The notes under the pieces: model-generated
Seen by the model: the letters and a program-made list of their open reading frames with translations, nothing else
Told to the model about the DNA's origin: nothing
Databases searched by the model: none
Made by a program: the position numbers and the translations under genes
Assembly (NCBI GenBank): GCA_964453335.1
Contig: CAYVOK010000009.1
Span: 58,141 to 122,140 of the forward strand
Length of the DNA: 64,000 nt
Source: VGBO01 sp964453335
GTDB taxonomy: Bacteria; Actinomycetota; Acidimicrobiia; Acidimicrobiales; CAIXPF01
Direction: 5' to 3'
In this document: positions 8,413 to 17,151 of the stretch, in pieces
Layout: each line of letters begins with the position of its first letter
How positions within the stretch are numbered: position 1 is the first letter of the stretch

Positions 8413-9380
8413 GTGGCTCCTCCTGTGACGGGACGGGTGGCGGCGAGCCGGTCGAGCGTCGCCGTGAACTCGGCGACCGTCCGGCGGATGATCTCGGCGG
8501 CGGGCAGGATCTCGTCGATCCGACCGGCGACCTGACCGAGTTGGGGGAGCGACGCCTCGAGGTTCCCGTGCTCGTAGAGCTCGGCGATGTCGGCGAGCAG
8601 GCTCATGGCGTTGCCGCCCTCGTCGAACTCGAACCGCGACGTCGTGGTGGTGCGCAGGGCCCGTACCGGTCGTCCGGCGTGCCGGTTGGCGAGGAAGGTG
8701 TCGGTCTCCGCGGCGTCGACGACCGCCTGCTTCATGTTCTGGTGCACACCGGACTCGGTCGCAGCGACCATGCGCGTGCCCATCTGCACGCCTTCCGCCC
8801 CGAGCGCGAACGCCGCGGCCATCGAGATGCCGTCCGCGATGCCGCCCGCTGCGATCACCGGGACGTCTACCGCACCGGCGACGAGGGGGAGGAGCACGAG
8901 CGAGGTGACGTCCTGCATCGACTTGAACCCTGCGCCTTCGCTGCCCTCGACGACGAGGCCGTCGACCCCGGCGTCGACGGCCTTGCGGGCTGCGGCGAGC
9001 GACGGCACGACGTGGAAGACGGTGAGGCCGGCGTCCTTGAGGCGGGCGGTGAACGTGCCGGGCGAGCCGGCGGACGTGGTGACGAACCGGATGCCCTCCG
9101 CCGCGATCATGTCGACGATGGCGGCGTCCTGCAGGAACGCGATGGGCAGGTTCACGCCGAAGGAGGCGTCGGTGCGATCGCGGGTGCGGCGGATGTCGTC
9201 GCGGACCCGGTCGAGGCCGAGGGAGCCGGGTACCAGGCCGATCGCCCCGGTGTCGGCGACCGCGGCGACGAGCTCGGGGCCGGCGATGAACCCCATCGGT
9301 GCCTGCACGATCGGGATCCGGGCGCCGAGCATGCGGGTGACCCGGTTGTCGAACGCGGGGATCGGTGTGCCCTCCTGCAC
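8409..9380 (-). CDS. Nitronate monooxygenase / NAD(P)H-flavin oxidoreductase family
   Basis: This 323-aa FMN-dependent TIM barrel has IVQAPMGFIAGPELVAAV near the N-terminus, EGSEGAGF around the active site, VPVIAAGGIADG for phosphate binding, and GAEGVQMGTRMVAATES. The family includes nitronate monooxygenase and related reductases; the exact reaction cannot be read from sequence. The start is GTG 9380, three bases after the cupin stop, with a GGAGGG ribosome site inside the cupin gene's end. Confidence 0.86.
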   Translation of the reverse strand: MQEGTPIPAFDNRVTRMLGARIPIVQAPMGFIAGPELVAAVADTGAIGLVPGSLGLDRVRDDIRRTRDRTDASFGVNLPIAFLQDAAIVDMIAAEGIRFVTTSAGSPGTFTARLKDAGLTVFHVVPSLAAARKAVDAGVDGLVVEGSEGAGFKSMQDVTSLVLLPLVAGAVDVPVIAAGGIADGISMAAAFALGAEGVQMGTRMVAATESGVHQNMKQAVVDAAETDTFLANRHAGRPVRALRTTTTSRFEFDEGGNAMSLLADIAELYEHGNLEASLPQLGQVAGRIDEILPAAEIIRRTVAEFTATLDRLAATRPVTGGAT

Positions 9381-9383
9381 CGC

Positions 9384-9767
9384 TCAGCCCTCCACGACCG
9401 TCCAGGCGGACAGGTCGTAGTCGTCGGGAAGGGGCAGGAACAGGTTGCGACGTGGTCCTTCGACGTCGCGGGAGATGTGACCGCGACCGGTGGTGTCGTC
9501 CGCGAGGAGGATGTCACCGGGGCCGAGGCGGCGGACCTCGCCGTGGCCGGTCTCGAGCTCGACGGCGCCGAAGAGGTTGACGACGAACTGGCGGCGCGGC
9601 GCGGGATGGAAGTCGAGGTCCTGGCCCGGGTGGTTCAACCTGTACGCCATCCCGGTGACGGGCAGCCAGTCGGTGAGGAACCCGTAGGGGCGCTCGGTCA
9701 TCGGGGCCTCGAGCGTCTGGAAGTGCGACTCGCCGTCGTCCCCTGTGTAGATCCTCGTCACGCGCAT
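9384..9767 (-). CDS. Small cupin-fold protein
   Basis: This 127-aa protein has cupin-like signatures: PRRQFVVNLFGAVELET and a GDILLADDTTGRGH run matching the second cupin motif with its histidine. It is the first gene of a three-gene operon with the flavin oxidoreductase and P450. Such small cupins can be enzymes or sensors, and the role here is unknown. The start ATG is preceded by TAGCCT and seven bases, so the transcript is probably leaderless. Confidence 0.72.
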   Translation of the reverse strand: MRVTRIYTGDDGESHFQTLEAPMTERPYGFLTDWLPVTGMAYRLNHPGQDLDFHPAPRRQFVVNLFGAVELETGHGEVRRLGPGDILLADDTTGRGHISRDVEGPRRNLFLPLPDDYDLSAWTVVEG

Positions 9768-9774
9768 GGCGCCG

Positions 9775-9780
9775 AGGCTA
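9775..9780 (-). promoter_or_regulatory. Putative -10 element, cupin-NMO-P450 operon
   Basis: On the minus strand TAGCCT is followed by seven bases and then ATG 9767. The spacing places the transcription start at or beside the start codon. It lies just upstream of the last codons of the pirin gene. Confidence 0.55.
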
Positions 9781-9784
9781 CGCC

Positions 9785-10759
9785 TCAGCCGCGGCGGCGG
9801 TACGGACGGATGCCGTCCTCGGGGACGACGCCGAGCCGACCCTGCTGGAAATCCTCGAAGGCCCGGATGAGTTCGTCCCGCGTGTTCATCACGAAGGGGC
9901 CGTACGCCGCGACCGGCTCGCGCAGCGGACGACCGCCGAGGAGCAGCACGTCGAGGGCACTGCGGTCGCCGGCGGCGACGACGAGGTGGTCACCGTCGGC
10001 GAGCACGGCCAGTTGGCCGGTGCGGATCGGCCGGTCCTCCTCGCCGACGCTGCCGTGCCCCTCGAGCGCGTAGACGAGCGCGTTCGACGCCCGGTCCCAG
10101 GGGAGGCTGAGACGTGCACCGGGTGCGAGGGTCGCATGCGCGAGTGTGATCGGCGTGTGGGTGCGACCCGGTCCGTGGTGACCGTCGAGCTCGCCGGCGA
10201 TGAGCCGGATCAGCGTGCCGCCGTCGGCGGAGCTGAGCAGGGTGATCCGGTCGGCTTCGAGGTTCTGGTAGGCGGGCTCGATCATCTTCGAGGCGGCGGG
10301 GAGGTTCACCCAGAGCTGGAACCCGTGGAACAGCCCGCCGCGTACGACGAGGTCCTCGGGCGGTGTCTCGATGTGGAGCACGCCCCGCCCCGCGGTCATC
10401 CACTGGGTCGCGCCCTCGCCGATGGTCCCGCCGCCACCGTGGGAGTCCTGGTGCACGAACGCGCCGTCGAGCAGGTACGTCACGGTCTCGAACCCGCGGT
10501 GCGGGTGCCAGTCGGTGCCGCGCGGTTCGAACGGGCCGTAGTCGACGGCACCCATCTGGTCGAGGTGCAGGAAGGGGTCGAGGTCTGCGACGGGGACACC
10601 GGCGAACGCCCGCCGGACCGGGAACCCCTCGCCCTCGAACCCCTCCGGCGCCGTCGTGAGCGAGCGGACCCGCCGTGCCCGGGGCGCGGTCCCGTCGGCC
10701 GTCGGCTCGGGGAGTCGCAGGCGGGGCAGGGTCAGGGTGTCGGCAGTGACGGCGGGCAC
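9785..10759 (-). CDS. Pirin family protein
   Basis: This 324-aa bicupin carries pirin hallmarks: FLHLDQMGAVDYGPFEPRG, HPHRGFETVTYLLDG, DSHGGGGTIGEGATQWMTAGRGVLHIE and LWVNLPA. Metal-binding histidines occur in HPHRG and in the H-x-E of the first cupin. Bacterial pirins act as quercetinase-like dioxygenases or as redox-sensitive partners of metabolic enzymes; which applies here cannot be told. The GTG start at 10759 has an upstream GAGGAG ribosome site, unlike the many leaderless neighbours. Confidence 0.92.
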   Translation of the reverse strand: MPAVTADTLTLPRLRLPEPTADGTAPRARRVRSLTTAPEGFEGEGFPVRRAFAGVPVADLDPFLHLDQMGAVDYGPFEPRGTDWHPHRGFETVTYLLDGAFVHQDSHGGGGTIGEGATQWMTAGRGVLHIETPPEDLVVRGGLFHGFQLWVNLPAASKMIEPAYQNLEADRITLLSSADGGTLIRLIAGELDGHHGPGRTHTPITLAHATLAPGARLSLPWDRASNALVYALEGHGSVGEEDRPIRTGQLAVLADGDHLVVAAGDRSALDVLLLGGRPLREPVAAYGPFVMNTRDELIRAFEDFQQGRLGVVPEDGIRPYRRRG

Positions 10760-10833
10760 GGGATCTCCTCGGTGTGGACGGTGGTGCCAACCGGCGTGAC
10801 CGGACCGCCATTCCCGGCGGTGCGCCCCGCCGC

Positions 10834-11883
10834 TCAGGTCGGAGGGTACCGATCGGGCACGGCACCACCGAGGTGGAACACGTCGTGCAGGTCGTCGGCG
10901 ACCTGGCGCAGCACGGCAGCGAGCTCGAGATCGTCGAGGAGGTGGGCGGGCAGGGCCTGCTCACCGTGCAGGGCGCCGAGGAGGTTGCCGGTGACGCTGC
11001 CCGTGGAGTCGGTGTCGCCGTCGTGGTTCACCGCGAGCAGCAGGGCGTCGAGGAGGGCGTCGGGACCGGGGAAGGCGAGCGCCGCGTACACGCCGATCGC
11101 CAGCGTCTCCTCGGCGACCCAGCCCTCGCCGAGCGTGGCGAGGCGCGCAGCGTCCGCCGGGCCGTCGGCGGCGAGCGCCCGTGCTGCCCGGAGGGCACCG
11201 AGTGTCTCGTCGTGCCCCGGCCGGGTCTGCACCAGCGCGTCGGCGGTGTCGAGGGCCTGCTCGAGCGACCTCCCAGCGAGCAGTTCGGCGACGAGCACGG
11301 CGTGCACCCCGGCGGCGAGGTAGCCGCTCGGGTGCCCGTGCGTCAGGGCGGCGGTGCGCACGCCGAGGTCGAACGCTGCGGCGCCCGTGGCTGCGATACC
11401 GGCGGGAGCCGCCCGCATGATCCCCCCGCACCCCTTCGACGCGTTCGGTGGCCGGTCGACGGTGCCGACGACCCCGGACGCGAGGGCGGTCAGACACGTG
11501 GTGCCCGGTCCGCGCAGCGCGTGCAGATCGGCGACGCCGAACATCCAGCCGTCGCGCACCTCGCCCGCTGCGGTGGGTGGGGTGTAGCCCTGGGTCGCGA
11601 ACCAGCGCCAGTACGCCCGCTGCACGTGTGCGTCGGTGTCGGCCGCCGGGCCCGCGGCCCGGGCCCGCAGCAGTCCCTCGGCCGTGAACAACGTCATCTG
11701 GGTGTCGTCGGTGACGGCCCCGCCCTCGCGGCCGTAGGCCGGGGCGTAGCCCGTGACCCCGGCGGGGCCGAACCGGGTGCGGATCGTCGTGAGCGAGTCG
11801 AACTCGACGGGGGCGCCGAGTGCGTCGCCGATCGCCCCGGCGAGGAGGCAACCACGGATGCGGTCGGTGAGAGCGGTGGACAC
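10834..11883 (-). CDS. ADP-ribosylglycohydrolase (DraG family)
   Basis: This 349-aa protein has the family signature: RGCLLAGAIGDALGAPVEF at 10-28, the metal-binding TDDTQM at 58-63, SKGCGGIMRA in the middle and NHDGDTDSTGSVTGNLLGA near the C-terminus. Such enzymes remove ADP-ribose from arginine or other acceptors using two Mg or Mn ions bound by the acidic motifs. No ADP-ribosyltransferase is seen nearby. It is divergent from the MFS gene and starts at GTG 11883 behind a leaderless-type hexamer. Confidence 0.93.
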   Translation of the reverse strand: MSTALTDRIRGCLLAGAIGDALGAPVEFDSLTTIRTRFGPAGVTGYAPAYGREGGAVTDDTQMTLFTAEGLLRARAAGPAADTDAHVQRAYWRWFATQGYTPPTAAGEVRDGWMFGVADLHALRGPGTTCLTALASGVVGTVDRPPNASKGCGGIMRAAPAGIAATGAAAFDLGVRTAALTHGHPSGYLAAGVHAVLVAELLAGRSLEQALDTADALVQTRPGHDETLGALRAARALAADGPADAARLATLGEGWVAEETLAIGVYAALAFPGPDALLDALLLAVNHDGDTDSTGSVTGNLLGALHGEQALPAHLLDDLELAAVLRQVADDLHDVFHLGGAVPDRYPPT

Positions 11884-11890
11884 GAGGGCG

Positions 11891-11896
11891 ACCGTA
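11891..11896 (-). promoter_or_regulatory. Putative -10 element of the DraG-family gene
   Basis: On the minus strand TACGGT, seven bases, then GTG 11883. It fits the leaderless pattern seen elsewhere in the window. Confidence 0.55.
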
Positions 11897-11932
11897 CCGG
11901 GCGGGTGTGACGTCGTGCCGGGCGGATGCCGG

Positions 11933-11938
11933 TAGGGT
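11933..11938 (+). promoter_or_regulatory. Putative -10 element of the MFS gene
   Basis: TAGGGT, eight bases, then GTG 11947. This spacing decides the start of the MFS gene in favour of 11947 over 11926 or 11959. Confidence 0.5.
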
Positions 11939-11946
11939 CCGGGGCC

Positions 11947-13155
11947 GTGCCGTCGGCGATGTTCCGGTCGTTCTCGTCGAGGAACTTCCGCCTGTTCTTC
12001 GTCGGCCAGTCGATCTCCCAGACCGGGAACTGGCTGACGATGATCGCCCAGACGCTCCTCGTCCTCGGCCGCACCGACGACAACGGTGTGGCGGTCGGTG
12101 TGCTCACGGCCTGCCAGTTCCTGCCGGTGCTGCTGCTCGGGGCGTGGGCCGGCCTCGTCGCCGACCGGAGCGACAAACGGCGCCTGCTGCTCCTCGTGCA
12201 GTCGGCCGCGATGGCGAAGTCGCTCGTGCTCGCGCTGGCGGTCTTCGCCGGTGGGCCTCCGCTGTGGGTCGTGTACGCCATCGCGCTCGTCGGCGGTCTC
12301 ACCACGGCGTTCGACACCCCGTGCCGCCGGGCGTTCATCGCCGAGATGGTGCCGCCCGAGGCGGTCGCGAACGCGGCGAGCCTCAACTCGGCGCTCATGA
12401 CCGGGTCACGGGTGGTCGGTCCGGCGCTCGCCGGGGTGTCGGTGGCGACGATCGGGTTCGGGTGGACGTTCCTCCTCGACGGGCTCAGCTACGTCGCCGT
12501 CCTCGGTGGTCTGCTCGCGATGCGCACCGCCGACCTGCGTCCCGCCGAGCGTGCCGCCCTCGAGCGCGGTGGCGTGCGCGCCGGGTTGCGCCACGCCCGT
12601 GCGGTGCCCGAGCTGTGGATCCCGCTCGTGATGCTCACGATCATGGGGATCTTCGCGTTCAACTTCGCGGTCGTCGTGCCGCTGCTCGCGAAGACCACGT
12701 TCGGCGGCTCGGACCAGCTCTTCACCGTGATGTTCTCGATGCTGAGCGTGGGCTCGTTCATGGGCGCGCTGTGGGCGGCACGGCGGACGACGGCGACGGT
12801 CACCGGTGTGGTGCGGGGCTCGGTGGCATTCGGTGCGGGCATGGCTGCTGTCGCCGTGTCACCGTCGCTGTGGGTGGCGTTCCCGGCGGTGGTCGTCGCC
12901 GGGTTCGCGAGCATGCAGATCATGACGTCCGCGACCGCGCTCATCCAGACCCGCGCCGCGGCGGACTTCCGTGGGCGGGTGCTCGCGCTGCAGGCGATGG
13001 TGTTCCTCGGCTCCACGCCGATCGGGGGCCCGATCGTGGGTGCGGTCTGCGACGTGTTCGGCGCCCGGGCCGGGTTTGCGGTCGGTGCGGCGGCCTGTCT
13101 CACGGCGGCGCTGTGGGGACGGTCGCGCGCCCGGCGGGCCGTCGTCGCGGTCTAA
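11947..13155 (+). CDS. Major facilitator superfamily exporter
   Basis: This protein of about 402 aa has twelve hydrophobic segments and the N-terminal FRSFSSRNFRLFFVGQSISQTGNWL typical of the MFS_3/EntS-like exporter group, with GLVADRSDKRRLL as the loop 2-3 motif. It probably exports a small hydrophobic compound by proton antiport; the substrate is unknown. GTG 11947 is chosen from promoter spacing, with ATG 11959 as an alternative. Its stop codon overlaps the promoter hexamer of the VOC gene. Confidence 0.86.
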   Translation: MPSAMFRSFSSRNFRLFFVGQSISQTGNWLTMIAQTLLVLGRTDDNGVAVGVLTACQFLPVLLLGAWAGLVADRSDKRRLLLLVQSAAMAKSLVLALAVFAGGPPLWVVYAIALVGGLTTAFDTPCRRAFIAEMVPPEAVANAASLNSALMTGSRVVGPALAGVSVATIGFGWTFLLDGLSYVAVLGGLLAMRTADLRPAERAALERGGVRAGLRHARAVPELWIPLVMLTIMGIFAFNFAVVVPLLAKTTFGGSDQLFTVMFSMLSVGSFMGALWAARRTTATVTGVVRGSVAFGAGMAAVAVSPSLWVAFPAVVVAGFASMQIMTSATALIQTRAAADFRGRVLALQAMVFLGSTPIGGPIVGAVCDVFGARAGFAVGAAACLTAALWGRSRARRAVVAV

Positions 13156-13158
13156 CGT
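13153..13158 (+). promoter_or_regulatory. Putative -10 element overlapping the MFS stop codon
   Basis: TAACGT includes the TAA stop of the MFS gene and is followed by seven bases and ATG 13166, so the VOC gene may have its own leaderless transcript. Confidence 0.5.
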
Positions 13159-13165
13159 CCGCGCC

Positions 13166-13594
13166 ATGACCGACCGTGTCCCCGTCGCGATGGTGTTCCC
13201 GAACCTGCGGGTCGCCGACGTGGGCCGTGCGCGGGCGTTCTTCGCGCAGCTCGGGTTCGGGTTCGACGAACGGTTCAGCGACGAGGCGACGGCCTGCCTC
13301 GTGCTGAACGACACGACGTCGGTGATGCTGCTGTCCCCCGAACGGTTCGCCTCGTTCCTCCCCGGCGGGCGCACGGCCGCCGACCACCGCTCGGCGTCGG
13401 AGGTCTACCTCGGTCTGCTGCTCACCGACCGCGACGCCGTGGTGGCGATGGTCGAGGCCGCGCTCGCCGCCGGCGGCGCACCCGCCCGACCGCCCGAGGA
13501 CCTCGGGTTCATGTACGGGTGGAGCTTCTGCGATCCGGACGGCCACGTGTGGGAGCCCTTCACGATGGACCCGTCCGCGGTGCCGCCGGCCTGA
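13166..13594 (+). CDS. VOC (glyoxalase/bleomycin resistance) family protein
   Basis: This 142-aa protein has the paired beta-alpha-beta-beta-beta pattern: FPNLRVADVGRARAFFAQLGF at the N-terminus and FCDPDGHVWEPFTMDP at the C-terminus, which carries the usual glutamate ligand position. The family includes lyases, dioxygenases and drug-binding proteins; the reaction here is not identifiable. It is convergent with the LLM oxidoreductase gene. Confidence 0.85.
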   Translation: MTDRVPVAMVFPNLRVADVGRARAFFAQLGFGFDERFSDEATACLVLNDTTSVMLLSPERFASFLPGGRTAADHRSASEVYLGLLLTDRDAVVAMVEAALAAGGAPARPPEDLGFMYGWSFCDPDGHVWEPFTMDPSAVPPA

Positions 13595-13602
13595 GATCGC
13601 CC

Positions 13603-14643
13603 TCAGCGGGTGGCCGCCACGAGCGCCCGCACCCGAGGGACGACCTCGGTCGCGTACAACTCGATGCAGCGGCACAGGTCGGCGTGGGGGAGTGTCCCGG
13701 AGCTGTACTTCAGCACGAACCGTGTGAGGCCGAGGGCGGGTGCGACGCGGGCGATCTTGCGGGCGACGGTGTCGGGACCGCCGACGAACAGTGCGCCGTC
13801 GGGACCCGCGGTCGCCTCGAACTCGGCACGACTCGTGGGGGGCCAGCCGCGCTCACGGCCGATCCTGTTGCGCATCACCGACCAGTGCGGCCAGTACGCC
13901 TCACGCGCCTCCTCGTCGGTCGGTGCGACGTGTCCGGGGCTGTGCATGCCGACCGGTTGCGGTGCGTGCCCGAACCGGTCGAGCGCCCGCTGGAACAGTT
14001 CGACGTAGGGGGCGAACCGCAGCGGTTCACCACCGATGACGGCGAGCATGAGCGGCAGACCGTGACGGGCGGCGCGGACGACCGACTCAGGGCTCCCGCC
14101 GACGCCCACCCAGGTACGGATCCCGCGCTCGGTCGTGGGGTAGATGCGCTGGTCGTGCAACGGGGGGCGGGTCGTCCCCGTCCAGGTGACCGCACCCTCC
14201 GACCGCAGTGCGGCGAACAGGTCGAGCTTCTCTTCGAAGAGGACCCCGTAGTCGCCGAGGTCGTGGCCGAACAGCGGGAACGACTCGGTGAACGACCCGC
14301 GTCCGAGAACCACCTCGGCCCGGCCGCCCGACAGTCCGTCGAGGGTCGCGAACCGCTGGTAGACGCGCACCGGGTCGTCGGAGCTGAGCACGGTGACGGC
14401 GGACGTGAGGCGGATGCGATCGGTCCGACCGGCGATCGTGCCGAGGACGACCTCGGGGGCGGACACGGCGAAGTCGACGCGGTGGTGTTCACCGACCCCG
14501 AAGCTGTCGAGGCCGGTCCGGTCGGCGAGGACGGCCTGCTCGACGACGTCGCGGAGCACCTGGGGGTGGGGGACGGGTCGGCCGTCGGCGTCGACGGTGG
14601 CGTCACCGAAGGTGTCGAGCCCGAACTCGAGGTGCTCACTCAC
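13603..14643 (-). CDS. LLM class flavin-dependent oxidoreductase
   Basis: This 346-aa protein has the bacterial luciferase-like TIM barrel: FGLDTFGD at the start, GLDSFGVGEHHRVDFAVSAP, TSAVTVLSSDDPVRVYQRFATLD and VGGSPESVVRAARHGLP. It binds FMN or F420 and oxidises an unknown substrate. GTG 14643 was chosen because the family's N-terminal strand begins right after it and a much longer frame upstream lacks homology-like content. It overlaps the nuclease stop by 8 bp and is the last gene of the DedA operon. Confidence 0.88.
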   Translation of the reverse strand: MSEHLEFGLDTFGDATVDADGRPVPHPQVLRDVVEQAVLADRTGLDSFGVGEHHRVDFAVSAPEVVLGTIAGRTDRIRLTSAVTVLSSDDPVRVYQRFATLDGLSGGRAEVVLGRGSFTESFPLFGHDLGDYGVLFEEKLDLFAALRSEGAVTWTGTTRPPLHDQRIYPTTERGIRTWVGVGGSPESVVRAARHGLPLMLAVIGGEPLRFAPYVELFQRALDRFGHAPQPVGMHSPGHVAPTDEEAREAYWPHWSVMRNRIGRERGWPPTSRAEFEATAGPDGALFVGGPDTVARKIARVAPALGLTRFVLKYSSGTLPHADLCRCIELYATEVVPRVRALVAATR

Positions 14644-15457
14644 AGGCCACGCCGTCCTTGTCGCCGTCGAGTGCCGTCCGGTACCCGGGCTGTCCCTGGT
14701 AGAGCGGGGCGGCGCCGGCGGCCCGGACGGCCGCGCAGTTCTGGTAGTAGACCGCGCCGTTCGCACCGGTCGTCGGGGCAACGGTCGTCCCGGTGATCCC
14801 ACGCCCCGACGTCGATCCGAAGCCCGGGCACATGTGCGCGGTGGCGTTGTCGGCGGCGATGTACTCGTCCTCGCGCGGGTGCCACCCGTAGCCGTCCCGG
14901 CTGTCGTAGCGGGCGATCGCGAACCCGCCGGTGATCTGTGCGAGTCCGGCGTCGAGCCCGTCGACGTCGATGTAGCGGATGATCCGGCCGTAGCGGTCCC
15001 GGTCGTCGCTGTCGGCCTGGGTGAGGACGACGGCACGTCCGAGCGTGAGCGACGACATGTGACGTGTCGCCTCGCCGTAGCCGCACTCGCCGCGCTCGGG
15101 GGTGTCGATGCCGGCCACGCGGACGGTCTCGGCCACGCCACCCGGTCCGCTGACGTCGACCGTGTCACCGTCGACGATCCGGGTCACCGTCCAACCTGCG
15201 GTCGCCGGGCGACCGCCGGGCGATGCGGCGGCCCGCGTCGTCGTGGTCCCGGCGCGTGTGGTCGACGTCGGCCCGGTGCCTGTCGCGCCGATTCCACCTG
15301 CGCTCGTGGCGCCGGTGGCCGCACGCGCTCGTGCGTCGTCCGCATCGGCGAGCACGTCGTCGACCGTCGGGTCGACGCCCGCCTCGTCGACCTCGCACCC
15401 GGCGAGCAGCAGGAGCGCGGCGACCACGGCCGCAACGCCCCGTCGTCGGCCGGTCAT
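14636..15457 (-). CDS. Thermonuclease-like lipoprotein with excalibur domain
   Basis: This 273-aa protein starts at ATG 15457, overlapping the dehydrogenase stop (ATGA). A basic N-terminus and hydrophobic stretch end in LLLAGC, a lipobox with C21. A Thr/Ala-rich spacer leads to a staphylococcal nuclease fold: VTRIVDGDTVDV, VRVAGIDTPERGECGYGE and DRYGRIIRYI, retaining the catalytic Asp, Arg and Glu positions. The last 40 residues (YYQNCAAVRAAG...DGDKDGVACE) are a Ca-binding excalibur motif. It is likely an outer-surface, Ca-dependent nuclease. Confidence 0.9.
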   Translation of the reverse strand: MTGRRRGVAAVVAALLLLAGCEVDEAGVDPTVDDVLADADDARARAATGATSAGGIGATGTGPTSTTRAGTTTTRAAASPGGRPATAGWTVTRIVDGDTVDVSGPGGVAETVRVAGIDTPERGECGYGEATRHMSSLTLGRAVVLTQADSDDRDRYGRIIRYIDVDGLDAGLAQITGGFAIARYDSRDGYGWHPREDEYIAADNATAHMCPGFGSTSGRGITGTTVAPTTGANGAVYYQNCAAVRAAGAAPLYQGQPGYRTALDGDKDGVACE

Positions 15458-16485
15458 CCGGCCGTCGGGTCGACGAGCAGCTTCACCGCCTGGATCCGTC
15501 GGTGCGCGAGGTCGTCGATGGTCCGACCGAGGTCGTCGAGGGTGATCGTCCCGTCGTGGAGTGCGGTTGCGTCGATGCGGCCGGTGCGGATCAGGTCGGC
15601 GGCGATGGCCATCTCCTCGAGGGTGAACACGAAGGAGGTGTCGACGCGCACCTCCTTGCTCATCCACCGGATCGGCTGGACGGTCGCGTCACCGGACGTG
15701 ACACCGAGCATGCACACCGACCCGCCGCGACGGACGAGGTCGACGGCGGCCTGCAGGGTCGCGGGGACCCCGGCGCAGTCGAACGCGATGTCGGCGCGCA
15801 GGCCGCCGGTGACCTCGTTCAGGTGTTCACGGAGTTCCGGCCCGGGTGGGAGTGCGACGTCGGCACCGACGGCGAGTGCCCGCGCCCGTCGGGCTTCGTC
15901 GACCTCGACGGCGATCACGTGCCCGGCGCCGCCGACGCGTGCGCACTGCAGCGCCAACAGGCCGATCGGCCCGCAGCCGACGACCGCGACGACGTCGCCC
16001 ATGTGCATGCTGCTGCGGCGCACACCGTGCAGGGCGACGGCGGTCGGTTCGACGATCGCGGCCGCGACGTCGGTGATGCCCGCCGGCATCGGGCACAGCC
16101 GGTTCGCGTCGATGGCGATCGAACGGGCGAACCCGCCGTTGGTGGGTGCGAGGCGGCCGGTGTACCCGCTGAACGCGACGGAGCAGTACTCGGGCAGGGC
16201 GGCACGGCACTCCGCGCAGGTGCCGCAACCCGGTGCGATGCCTGCGGTCACCCGGTCGCCCTCGGACACGACTCGGACTCCGGCGGCGACCTCGCGCACG
16301 ACGCCGACCCATTCGTGGCCGCACACTCCCGGGTTGTAGGCCCAGCCCTCGGTGTACGCGTGGACGTCGCTGCCGCAGATCCCGCACAGGAGCACGTCGA
16401 CGACTGCCTGTCCGGCTGCCGGTGTCGGATCGTCGACCTCGGCGAGTTCGAAGGAGTACCGGCCGGTGATCCGCCCTGCGCGCAT
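15454..16485 (-). CDS. Zinc-dependent medium-chain alcohol dehydrogenase
   Basis: This 343-aa protein has catalytic zinc ligands C37 (CGICGSD) and H57-E58 (CGHEW), structural zinc cysteines C87, C90, C93 and C101, and a VVGCGPIGLLALQCARVGGAG Rossmann loop. It resembles threonine or sorbitol dehydrogenase-type enzymes that oxidise secondary alcohols with NAD(P); the substrate is unknown. It begins 12 bp after the DedA stop and overlaps the next gene by 4 bp, so it is inside the operon. Confidence 0.9.
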   Translation of the reverse strand: MRAGRITGRYSFELAEVDDPTPAAGQAVVDVLLCGICGSDVHAYTEGWAYNPGVCGHEWVGVVREVAAGVRVVSEGDRVTAGIAPGCGTCAECRAALPEYCSVAFSGYTGRLAPTNGGFARSIAIDANRLCPMPAGITDVAAAIVEPTAVALHGVRRSSMHMGDVVAVVGCGPIGLLALQCARVGGAGHVIAVEVDEARRARALAVGADVALPPGPELREHLNEVTGGLRADIAFDCAGVPATLQAAVDLVRRGGSVCMLGVTSGDATVQPIRWMSKEVRVDTSFVFTLEEMAIAADLIRTGRIDATALHDGTITLDDLGRTIDDLAHRRIQAVKLLVDPTAG

Positions 16486-16497
16486 GGAGGTTTTCTA

Positions 16498-17130
16498 TCA
16501 GCCGCCGGTGCGCCGGAGCCGGGGCGAGACGATCCGCTTCCAGCCGAACGCCGCCACGGCGAGGACGATGCACGCGATCACGACCCACTGGAACCGTTCG
16601 ACGACACCGCCCACGCGCTCCCACTGGTCGCCGAGCACAGCGCCTGCGCCGATGAGTGCGCCGTTCCAGATCGCGCTGCCGACGGCGGTGAACACGGTGA
16701 ACCGGACGAGCGGCATGCGTCGGAAGCCGGCGGGCACCGAGATCAGCGACCGGATGAGGGGGATGCAGCGGCCGACGAGCACGGTGACGGTGGACCGCCG
16801 GTCGAACCAGGCCTCGGCACGTTCGAGGTCGTCGAGCCGCACCCCGAACCACCGCCCGTACCGTCCGATGATCCGGTGGAGACGGTCGTGGCCGATCCAC
16901 GCTGCGAGCCCGTACAGGATCCAGGCGCCGACCACCGATCCGAGGGTCGCGCCGAGGAACATCGCGGTCAGGGAGGCGTCGCCGCGACCGGCGACGAAGC
17001 CGGCGAGGGGGAGGACGAGCTCGGAGGGGATCGGCGGGAAGACGTTCTCGAGGGCGACGAGGAGGGCGACGCCGACGGCGCCGAGGGACTCGACGATGCG
17101 GGTGATCACGTCGGTCAGGCCGGAGAACAC
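16498..17130 (-). CDS. DedA family membrane protein
   Basis: The protein is about 210 aa with five or six membrane segments. ENVFPPIPSELVLPLAGF and GRCIPLIRSLISVPAGFRRM are the two conserved DedA blocks, the second with its essential arginines. DedA proteins are linked to lipid-carrier (undecaprenyl phosphate or phospholipid) movement and membrane homeostasis. GTG 17130 is preferred over GTG 17142 because a TAGTGT hexamer lies eight bases upstream of it and would overlap a start at 17142. First gene of a four-gene operon. Confidence 0.9.
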   Translation of the reverse strand: MFSGLTDVITRIVESLGAVGVALLVALENVFPPIPSELVLPLAGFVAGRGDASLTAMFLGATLGSVVGAWILYGLAAWIGHDRLHRIIGRYGRWFGVRLDDLERAEAWFDRRSTVTVLVGRCIPLIRSLISVPAGFRRMPLVRFTVFTAVGSAIWNGALIGAGAVLGDQWERVGGVVERFQWVVIACIVLAVAAFGWKRIVSPRLRRTGG

Positions 17131-17138
17131 GGAGCCTG

Positions 17139-17145
17139 ACACTAT
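17139..17145. promoter_or_regulatory. Overlapping divergent -10 elements (DedA / TauE)
   Basis: ACACTAT reads TAGTGT on the minus strand (eight bases before GTG 17130) and CACTAT on the plus strand (six bases before GTG 17152). Six or seven base pairs therefore seem to serve both directions as the -10 region. The coding starts are only 21 bp apart. Confidence 0.55.
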
Positions 17146-17151
17146 GGGCCG

